64,000 bases of DNA from Sphingomonas sp. AR_OL41 (GTDB lineage Bacteria > Pseudomonadota > Alphaproteobacteria > Sphingomonadales > Sphingomonadaceae): NCBI RefSeq assembly GCF_029911635.1, contig NZ_JARYTI010000014.1:1-64000 (forward strand). Direction: 5' to 3'. Position 1 is the first letter of the stretch. Each line of letters starts with the position of its first letter. A model generated the notes under the pieces. The model had not been told where the DNA came from and searched no databases. It worked only from the letters and a program-made list of their open reading frames with translations. Made by a program: the position numbers and the translations under genes. Shown piece by piece: positions 58,201 through 64,000 of the stretch.

Positions 58201-60723
58201 TGACTGTCCCAGGCGCGCGGCACAATCGACAGCCAGAACAACAGCCTTGTCCAGTTGGCCGAGATAGGAATAAACGACAATCTGCCGGCTCACGACACGG
58301 AAGTAATCCGCCATGCTCGTGCTGCGGGTGGCGAGATCGGCGAGTTGTTCCTCAGCGAGGTTCACCTCGCCCGCCATGAACAGACAATCGGTGCGGTGGA
58401 ATTCGAGTTCGAAGTTGATGCGGTAGTTCGCGCCCCAGCCTTCCGGACTGAGCAGCGCGCAGCCCGCCTCGAGATAACCAAGCGCAGTCTCATAGGCGGC
58501 CGCCGCAATGGCGCGTCTTCCGGCTTCCAGATTGAGATTGGCGACCTGGAGGCGTTCCGCGGGCGATCCGATCATCGCGACGCCGCGGTTGAACTGTCCC
58601 ACGATCGCGAAGATGTCCTCGTCGGCTTCGCCTGTCGCAAGGCGCGCCGCTAGCCGGCGTCCGATCCGCAAATGCGCGAGCGCGCGCTGATCCTGCGACA
58701 TGAGGGCGTAGGCCGCCTCCCGGACACTGTCATGGGCAAAGGTAAAACCATCATCGCTGCGAAGCAGAAGGCTGTCATCGACAAATCCCTGGAGCGCTTC
58801 CTCGACGGCATTGTCGGTAATTTCCAGGACCGAGGCCAACAGCTCGGTGCGCGCGGCGGTGCCGATGCAGGCAAGCAGCATGGCAACGCTAACCGAAAAG
58901 ACCTCATATCGCCCGAGCTTCGCCACCATCAGCTCGGCCACGTTGCCGGTAATATCGGCAGCCCGGATACGACCCAGATCGAACCGGGCCCGCTCGGTTC
59001 CGCCATCGGTATCGATCAATCCATCGGCGTGGATCGTCTTGAGGAACTGGATCACGAAGAACGGATTGCCCTGCGTCTTGGCGAACATCAGTTCGGCAAG
59101 CGGTGCGACGGCCGCGGGTGTCGAACGCAGCGCGTCTGCCGCCAGACTGGCGACCTCCGACAACGAAAGGGGCGACAGGTCGATGCGCTTCAGCGCGACA
59201 TGAGCGTTCGAAATTCTCGCAAGCGCATTCTCGAGCGCAGCGGATGGCTGGCGCGGCTGCCTGCGATAGGCGCCGATCAGCAAAAGGTTGGGAATGGGCT
59301 CCTCGCTGCCCAACTGCTCGAGCAACTCGAGCGTCGCGGCATCGAGCCATTGCAGGTCGTCGAGAAACAGTACCAGCGGATGGTCGGGCTGGGCAAAAAC
59401 GCTGACAAAGCGGCGGAACACGAGCCTGAACCTGTTCCTGGCTTCCTGCGGCGACACCTCCGCGAGTGGCGGCATTTCGCCAATCACCAGCTGAATACTG
59501 GGGAACAGATCGGCCATCAACAAACCATTGGGCCCGAGCGCCGCCCGCAGCTCGGACCGCCAGCGCGCCAGTTCGCGATCGTTCCTTGTCAGGATCTGCT
59601 TGAGTAATCCTTCAAAGGCTTCCGAAAGCGTCGCCAGCGGAACGTCCTGCTTGTATTGATCGAACTTCCCGTTCGCGAACAACGCGTTTCTCGCGAACAG
59701 GGTGCGTCGGAATTCGTTGACCAGCGCCGATTTGCCGATCCCGGACTGGCCGGCGACCAGGACGAGCTCGAATTGCCGGTGCTTCGCGACATGGTCGAAC
59801 GCCTCGACCAGCATCCTGATGTCCTGATCGCGGCCATAGAGCTTTTCGGTGATCACCAGCCGTTCCGGACGGTCGCGGGATCCTATCGCAAAATCTTTCG
59901 AACCGACGCTCCCACGCAGTCCATCCAGACAACGTTGAAGGTCGTACCGAATGCCGGCGGCGGTCTGGTAACGGTCGTCCGTGTCCTTCGCCAGCAGCTT
60001 CAGGATGATTGCTTCGACAAGGGGCGGAACGCCGTCGATGCGCATGCTGGGGGGAGATGGCTCACGCGCGATGTGGCAGTGGAACCAGTCGGCCTGGTCG
60101 ACCGCGTTGAACGGCAAAGCCCCGACCAGCAGTTCGTAGAGCGTAACCCCCAATGCATAGAGATCGCTACGGCTGTCGACGGTGCGGTTTGTGCGTCCCG
60201 TCTGTTCCGGCGCCATATATTCGAGCGAGCCGACCATCTCTTCAAAGCCGCCGAGCGGCTGACGGTCCTGTGGACGCCTGGTGGCGAAGCCGAACCCGGT
60301 GAGCCGTACCCGACCCGCGCCATCAAGCCAGAGATTGGCGGGCTTGATGTCCCTGTGGATCAATCCGCGAGCATGCATCTTTTCCAGCGCGCTCGTGATC
60401 CCCAGAGCGTGCCGAAGAAAGTGGCTGACAGGACAAGGTTTGCCGACGAGCACTTCGAACGGCGATCCGCCCGGATCGCGTAACGTCAGCGCTGGTCGGT
60501 CGCCGTATCGGACGAGGCGTCCGGGCAGAAGCGCCCAATCATGATCGAGGCTGGCCCTGATCGCCAACTCGCGCTCCAGCAGCGACAGGACCGTGCCGTC
60601 CGATGCCTGCGATATCGGTGCGCGAACGAGGATGGCGTCCGAGGCGTCCGGTGCACGCGCGCGGTAGAGAATGAACCCGGAAGTCTCCTGGATCTTCTCT
60701 AACCGATAGCCTGACAGATCCAT
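55210..60723 (-). CDS. giant hybrid sensor: Ser/Thr pseudokinase, AAA ATPase, GAF, PAS, histidine kinase
   Basis: 1837 residues from the ATG at 60723. Domains in order: protein-kinase fold (about 1-265, HRDIKPANLWL at 123-133); AAA-like ATPase with Walker A AGQSGIGKSA near 325 and FLDDLQWLD; a long helical repeat region; GAF (about 1305-1450, RGVLLLPRAGEM); PAS/PAC (about 1478-1590, WRALPDGAFEIANKKWKEFS); HisKA with H1616 in SIAHEVNQPL; and HATPase (VILNLVMNGIEAMS, VSDTGRGLD, GGIGMGLSICRSI). The kinase domain keeps HRD but has GFG in place of DFG and Arg (R34) in place of the ATP lysine, so phosphotransfer is doubtful. No membrane segment: a cytoplasmic sensor signalling to the coupled FixJ-type regulator. 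Confidence 0.93.
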   Translation of the reverse strand: MDLSGYRLEKIQETSGFILYRARAPDASDAILVRAPISQASDGTVLSLLERELAIRASLDHDWALLPGRLVRYGDRPALTLRDPGGSPFEVLVGKPCPVSHFLRHALGITSALEKMHARGLIHRDIKPANLWLDGAGRVRLTGFGFATRRPQDRQPLGGFEEMVGSLEYMAPEQTGRTNRTVDSRSDLYALGVTLYELLVGALPFNAVDQADWFHCHIAREPSPPSMRIDGVPPLVEAIILKLLAKDTDDRYQTAAGIRYDLQRCLDGLRGSVGSKDFAIGSRDRPERLVITEKLYGRDQDIRMLVEAFDHVAKHRQFELVLVAGQSGIGKSALVNEFRRTLFARNALFANGKFDQYKQDVPLATLSEAFEGLLKQILTRNDRELARWRSELRAALGPNGLLMADLFPSIQLVIGEMPPLAEVSPQEARNRFRLVFRRFVSVFAQPDHPLVLFLDDLQWLDAATLELLEQLGSEEPIPNLLLIGAYRRQPRQPSAALENALARISNAHVALKRIDLSPLSLSEVASLAADALRSTPAAVAPLAELMFAKTQGNPFFVIQFLKTIHADGLIDTDGGTERARFDLGRIRAADITGNVAELMVAKLGRYEVFSVSVAMLLACIGTAARTELLASVLEITDNAVEEALQGFVDDSLLLRSDDGFTFAHDSVREAAYALMSQDQRALAHLRIGRRLAARLATGEADEDIFAIVGQFNRGVAMIGSPAERLQVANLNLEAGRRAIAAAAYETALGYLEAGCALLSPEGWGANYRINFELEFHRTDCLFMAGEVNLAEEQLADLATRSTSMADYFRVVSRQIVVYSYLGQLDKAVVLAVDCAARLGQSLPEKPDPAALEEEYEAFVTRLGGRPIEALFDLPGMTDPHWLQVMDVLESLITSAGIHREDLQVLTILRMANISLDHGLAHESAHIFSNLGGLVIGWRFGDFASAHQFGRLALRLADERGFDRYASRIYAVVSGTVGPWSLPLRDCFELSMRALEMGREQGGVTYAGYAWSTALSAALDGGKGLSEVHRLADVALVLMKKMKFSLAIEFVNTIILTVRALRGMTASLGSFAEAGFDEQAHQAFLEHKPHLWHALVRHRVRKLQLLFHAGDYAACSDLEVLLSSDIEKLKVFERAEYCLFSALAGAARLTELPRDARDPHLATIIAAHRQLAQWAALCPENFSCRASLVAAEIARLQDRDLDAQRFYEEAIHAAAEEGLVSVEALAYELAAKYYGAREFRTICQTYMRNARACYARWRADGKVAQLDLHYPELGRENTGRAASALSASAISENLDLSALVEIYQTVSGEIVLDRLIEQLMITVVEQAGAVRGVLLLPRAGEMRIAAEAVTGKDRVAVIRRSYSGLAGELPISVLNYVVRSLEPLILDDALQPNTFSADVYLLASKPRSILCLPLVKQGQLVAILYLENALSSHVFTPSRLAILQMLSSPAAISIENARLFLEAQEARDKARRANDELQQSFDMIPTLAWRALPDGAFEIANKKWKEFSGQEAIPEARDAWPGTYHPDDVGHVEDRWQNLLSFGVSGEIEARIRRFDGEFRRFLFRVEPMRDETGAIVKWYGTAMDIEDFRRAEQAQEALARVSRITALGELSVSIAHEVNQPLMAIVTNAATCVRWLGENNLNVPEARRAAERIINEGHRAGDVIASIRALAKKAAPQMVALDLNDAILEVVQLMRNELDRNAITVETRLAENLNPALADRVQMQQVILNLVMNGIEAMSMSSGRVRKLRIESRVTSDGELTISVSDTGRGLDPALKDRIFEAFFTTKDGGIGMGLSICRSIIEAHRGRLSVTANKPRGTTFAFILPAVAEERAIAVA

Positions 60724-61078
60724 GCAATTCCGCCCCTCGCGCACGATCGAGACTTCTACCTCACTTCGTCCAAAGGCTTGTGCGCTTTCCCGCGATCCTA
60801 ACGCATCCTAACATGTTCTGCCATTTCCTAACGCCGACGCACGCAGCGCGATCACGACGCCGGATCCGAACGCCGTCCGATCGGAAAATCGCATTTCGCG
60901 GAATCGTGCGTTCTCGAAATATCGAGCCTTCCAAAATAGTTATTCCCGCAGCCGGAACGGAGTTTGCCGGTGGTGCCGGGTGGAGAACGTGAACGACAGC
61001 TCCTTTCAAACCATGCTGACCGGCATCGACGCAAGCGCGCGATCCGGCTGCGACCAACCCGGAAACAAGGAGTGGACG
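60724..61078. other. intergenic region upstream of the giant kinase
   Basis: About 355 bases between divergent genes. It contains the phased TCCTAAC repeats described separately at 60796-60832. No gene or terminator was recognised. Confidence 0.45.
60796..60832 (-). promoter_or_regulatory. three helically phased heptamer repeats upstream of the giant kinase
   Basis: TCCTAAC occurs at 60796-60802, 60806-60812 and 60826-60832, so starts are 10 and 20 bases apart, one and two turns of DNA. On the kinase strand this is GTTAGGA three times, 73-110 bases before the start codon. Same-face direct repeats suit a multimeric activator binding upstream of a promoter. Confidence 0.6.
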
Positions 61079-61771
61079 ATGAGAGTGACCGTCAGCGATG
61101 GTACGTTCGCCAACTTTGTGTCGCGGCCGCGGCCGATGGAATTCTCGGGCGCGGCGGTCGTGCTGCTGCATGAAATCTACGGCGTGAATGCCGACGTCCG
61201 ATCGATCTGCGAGGAACTGGCGGCGCAAGGTTTCCTGGCAATTGCGCCGGATCTGTTCTGGCGTGAACAGCCCGGCGTCGATGTAAGTTTGAGCGACGAG
61301 CATGACTGGCAGAGGCGCATGGACATTTATGCGCGCTATGATTTCGACCGCGGCATTCGTGACGTGGCGGCCACGATAAGGTCGGCGAGAACAGTTGGTG
61401 GCGCAACGGGCAGGATCGGCGTCATGGGCTTCGGTCCGGGCGGCCTCCTGAGCTATCTCGCCGCCGCTCGCCTCCCGATCGATGCGGCGGTCGCCTATTA
61501 TGGACAAAAGATCGAGCAGCATCTGGACGAGGCACATAACGTAGCGGTGCCACTGATGATCCATCTGGGTGAGGAGGATCCGCTTATCCCGCAAGCCGCG
61601 CAATCCGAGATCAGGGCGGCGCTGGGCGCAAAGGACAATGTGGTAATCTGGGGCTATTCCGGGTGCGGTCACGCGTTCGCTACCCATACAGGCTCACAGT
61701 ATCATGCCGAGGCAGCCGCCGTCGCCAACGAGCGCACATTTGCCTTTTTCGAGCGCCATCTGACACCATGA
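61079..61771 (+). CDS. dienelactone hydrolase-like protein lacking the catalytic cysteine
   Basis: 230 residues from the ATG at 61079, with AAGGAG upstream; the longer frame from 60980 has no signal. The fold is clear: VVLLHEIYGVNADVRSICEE, PDLFWREQPG and IHLGEEDPLIPQ with Asp, and CGHAFATH with His. The nucleophile position reads GVMGFGPGG, with Gly119 where the paralogue at 40843-41538 has Cys121 (GYCLGG). The protein is therefore probably inactive as a hydrolase, or works differently. It is divergent from the giant kinase. Confidence 0.9.
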   Translation: MRVTVSDGTFANFVSRPRPMEFSGAAVVLLHEIYGVNADVRSICEELAAQGFLAIAPDLFWREQPGVDVSLSDEHDWQRRMDIYARYDFDRGIRDVAATIRSARTVGGATGRIGVMGFGPGGLLSYLAAARLPIDAAVAYYGQKIEQHLDEAHNVAVPLMIHLGEEDPLIPQAAQSEIRAALGAKDNVVIWGYSGCGHAFATHTGSQYHAEAAAVANERTFAFFERHLTP

Positions 61772-62002
61772 CACCACGTCCACGGCGTTCCGCTCGCGTT
61801 CGTCGATAGGGCGGCAAGGACAGCCAGCCGCGGCGATTGCGTCTTTGCAGTCGCAGTCCCGCGACATTGTCGATGGAGCATACAATGCCGGCAGCGGCGC
61901 CCTCACACGACCTATCACCATCTCGCTGGCACCTGGTTCGATCCTCAACGATCCTCGAAAACATCGCGACTCAAGCGGTGCAATGCAAGGCAGGCTCGGA
62001 CG

Positions 62003-62692
62003 ATGGAACAGACCGGCACAACGCGAACATGCTGCCTCGCGCAACATCAACTGCAGGCAATGAGTCTGATGCTTCGCGAAGCCGATCATCGCATCGCCAA
62101 TTCGTTGCAGGCGGTGATAGCGCTGTCCCACAGCGCTGCTCCCGGCGACGATGAGATATCACGGCGCATCCGTGATCACCTGTCGACGAGCGTCTCTGCC
62201 ATCGCAACCGTTCACCGCATGCTGAGCGTCGCGCAGCAGACCGGTATGATTCCGTTCGACCTTTACCTCGAAGAACTGGTGACAGGCCTCGGCATATTAT
62301 GGTCGGACGGGACGGGTCGGCGAGCGATCTCATCATTGTGTCAGCAACGAAGTGTGCGCGCCGAAATCGCCGTGCGCCTGGGAATGATCGTCAACGAACT
62401 CGTCACAAATAGTTGCAAATACGCCTATGAGGGGTGCGACCATGGCGAGGTCCGCGTTTCTTTCTCCGTCAACGATGGCACGTTCGTTCTTCTCGTTGCC
62501 GATGACGGGCGGGGGTTCGATGTTTCCGCCGCGACCGTCGGCAAAGGGCGGAGGATCGTGGCAGGTATTTCGTCGCAGCTGGGATCACGATTTCGCTACC
62601 AGCCGGCCTGTCACGGCACGATTGCGATATTGACCGGACCCGCAGACGTGCTGCTCGCGAGGAATGCGGTCAAAGGCGTATTGCACGCGTGA
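62003..62692 (+). CDS. HWE/HisKA_2-like histidine kinase without sensor domain
   Basis: 229 residues from the ATG at 62003. The phospho-acceptor helix has LMLREADHRIANSLQAVIAL; the His in DHRIANSLQ is the likely acceptor. The ATPase has VNELVTNSCKYAYEG and VADDGRGFDV, then GKGRRIVAGIS. These are features of HWE/HisKA_2 kinases, which in alphaproteobacteria often feed the general stress response (PhyR). No PAS, GAF or membrane segment precedes the acceptor helix, so it must get its signal from a partner. Confidence 0.88.
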   Translation: MEQTGTTRTCCLAQHQLQAMSLMLREADHRIANSLQAVIALSHSAAPGDDEISRRIRDHLSTSVSAIATVHRMLSVAQQTGMIPFDLYLEELVTGLGILWSDGTGRRAISSLCQQRSVRAEIAVRLGMIVNELVTNSCKYAYEGCDHGEVRVSFSVNDGTFVLLVADDGRGFDVSAATVGKGRRIVAGISSQLGSRFRYQPACHGTIAILTGPADVLLARNAVKGVLHA

Positions 62693-62884
62693 CGTCGGGA
62701 TCGAGAAGCACGCTCTGTCGGATGGACCAGTCGATACCGGCGAAAGACGCGCTCGTGCCGATCGCCGGCCCTGCCAGGCGACATCAACGCCTTTTCGCAG
62801 GGCCCGACCTGCGACGAACGGCAAAACCAGATCCTGTGATGGTGGCGCGCGGCACCCCGAACGCCACTGTGTGGAGCATATGAC

Positions 62885-63820
62885 ATGGCGCGAATCACGA
62901 CATCGTTCGGCTTTTCATCGACCGCCGCCGAGGTCAGCAAGGGTATCGATCTCACCGGCCGGCGAGCAATCGTGACGGGCGGGGGATCGGGCATCGGGAT
63001 CGAGACGGCGCGGGCGCTGGCGGTGCTCGGCGCGGAGATCACCCTTGCCGTCAGGAACGAAGTCGCCGCGAAACCGGTGGTCGCCGAACTGATCGCGTCC
63101 ACGGGCAACAGCAATATCCGTTCGGTTCGCCTCGATCTCGCAGACCGGGCGACGATCGCGGCCCTCATCGACGACTGGCAAGGTCCCCTGCACCTGCTCG
63201 TCAACAATGCCGGCGTAATGGCGCTGCCAACGCTGGAACGGACCGCCCACGGGGTCGAGATGCAGTTTGCAACCAACCATCTCGGCCACTTCGCGCTGGC
63301 GCTCGGGCTCCAGCCTGCTCTTGCCGCTGCCGGCAATGCGCGGATCGTCGCGTTGAGCTCAAGCGGCCATCTCTTTTCTCCCGTCATCTTCGATGATCCG
63401 CATTTCAACTTCGTGCCGTACGACCCGTTCGTTGCCTATGGTCAGTCGAAAAGCGCGACGTCGTTGTTTGCCGTGGAGGCAACGCGCCGCTGGGCGCGGC
63501 ATGGGATTACCGCGAACGCCGTCATGCCCGGCGCGATTGCGACCAACCTCCAGCGGCACACAGGGGGCCTGCGGACTCCGGTCGAGCGGCGCAAGACGCC
63601 CGAGCAAGGGGCGGCAACGACGTTGCTGGTAGCCACCTCTCCCCGGCTCAACGGGATAGGCGGTCGCTATTTCGAGGATTGCAACGAAGCGATCGTCGTT
63701 GATCATCGGACGGCCGATTATACTGGTGTAGCGCCCTATGCCCTCGACCCGGCAAATGCAGAGCGTCTGTGGGAGCTCTCGCTCACCTTGCTCGGCCACG
63801 CGCAGGGAAGCGGCGAATGA
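62885..63820 (+). CDS. SDR-family oxidoreductase (retinol-dehydrogenase-like)
   Basis: 311 residues from the ATG at 62885. The Rossmann motif is VTGGGSGIG (about 30-38), with LVNNAGVM, catalytic Ser in VALSSSGH, and YGQSKSATSL holding YxxxK. FATNHLGHF is typical of the extended WW-domain-oxidoreductase/retinol-dehydrogenase-like SDRs. The C-terminus ends AERLWELSLTLLGHAQ. The substrate is unknown. No coupling to its neighbours is seen. Confidence 0.93.
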   Translation: MARITTSFGFSSTAAEVSKGIDLTGRRAIVTGGGSGIGIETARALAVLGAEITLAVRNEVAAKPVVAELIASTGNSNIRSVRLDLADRATIAALIDDWQGPLHLLVNNAGVMALPTLERTAHGVEMQFATNHLGHFALALGLQPALAAAGNARIVALSSSGHLFSPVIFDDPHFNFVPYDPFVAYGQSKSATSLFAVEATRRWARHGITANAVMPGAIATNLQRHTGGLRTPVERRKTPEQGAATTLLVATSPRLNGIGGRYFEDCNEAIVVDHRTADYTGVAPYALDPANAERLWELSLTLLGHAQGSGE

Positions 63821-63872
63821 CCCATCGGCGAGGAACTGGCAGCCAGCGGCTCGGCGCGCTGTAGCGAAAACC

Positions 63873-64000
63873 TTACGTCGCCCATCCGAACGCCTCCTCG
63901 GCACGAGCGACGTCCTGCCGGCTCGCCTTGTCCCGGCGTGAGGACGACAGCGCGTCACGGTCGCGAAGATCACATCGATCCACTTTGGTTACGATCCCGC
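63873..64000 (-). CDS. possible C-terminal end of a gene running off the window
   Basis: The minus-strand frame entering at the right edge stays open for 42 codons to a TAA at 63873-63875, reading RDRDALSSSRRDKASRQDV and ARAEEAFGWAT at the end. It looks protein-like but no family is recognised, and a chance frame cannot be excluded. Confidence 0.3.
   Translation of the reverse strand, partial: GIVTKVDRCDLRDRDALSSSRRDKASRQDVARAEEAFGWAT

Overview
The window is GC-rich bacterial DNA whose gene content suggests an alphaproteobacterium of the Sphingomonas/Sphingobium kind: two long TonB-dependent receptors, a FucP-type sugar carrier, ROK proteins, FixJ-type regulators and HWE-like kinases. No rRNA, tRNA or CRISPR array was seen. 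Taxonomy is inferred from gene content, not from a marker gene. Many genes overlap by 1-4 bases (ATGA, GTGA, TGATG) and several appear to start at GTG or TTG, so start sites were chosen by overlaps and Shine-Dalgarno (SD) spacing.

Layout. (1) 1-193: N-terminal part of bioF, cut by the window edge. (2) 852-7899: a minus-strand operon dabB-dabA (inorganic carbon uptake) continuing into a CysD-like PP-loop protein without CysN, a DUF6671 zinc-ribbon protein and a small unknown protein. A divergent LysR gene sits on a perfect palindrome. (3) 8080-8575: remnants of an ISL3 and an IS630 transposase. (4) 8588-25006: a polysaccharide-utilisation locus with ROK regulator, secreted sulfatase, mannose-6-phosphate isomerase, MFS carrier, ROK hexokinase and TonB receptor on the minus strand. 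Divergent from it are a GH2 enzyme, a GH-A-like protein, an esterase and the formylglycine-generating enzyme that would activate the sulfatase. Together they suggest growth on a sulfated, acylated, mannose-type glycan.

(5) 25837-31100: a small DUF1488-like gene, a DUF305/beta-propeller pair, WrbA and an OprB-type porin. (6) 31138-34618: a tightly overlapping six-gene operon for a split-subunit cobalt-type nitrile hydratase/thiocyanate hydrolase, with an aquaporin-like channel, a DUF302 protein and a NiCoT cobalt/nickel importer. (7) 34929-49157: a mostly plus-strand array of small stress and detoxification genes, most with their own ribosome site: NTF2-fold proteins, class I aldolase, two perhydrolase-like hydrolases, metallo-beta-lactamase fold protein, dienelactone hydrolase, cupin, TDT carrier, monooxygenase-fold protein, SDR, cytochrome P460, AraC regulator, dehalogenase-like hydrolase and AhpD-like protein.

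(8) 49286-62692: a signalling block. It holds an MFS carrier, a response regulator with inverted domain order (DNA-binding first, receiver last), a TonB receptor, a FixJ-type regulator coupled to a 1837-residue hybrid sensor kinase with a degenerate Ser/Thr kinase domain, a dienelactone-hydrolase homologue lacking its catalytic cysteine, and a sensorless HWE-like kinase. (9) 62885-63820: an SDR, then a possible partial gene at the right edge.

The strongest candidates for undescribed biology are the split nitrile hydratase/channel/cobalt operon, the DAB operon extended by CysD and DUF6671, the inverted response regulator beside the giant kinase, and the sulfatase glycan locus with its unfamiliar GH-like protein.
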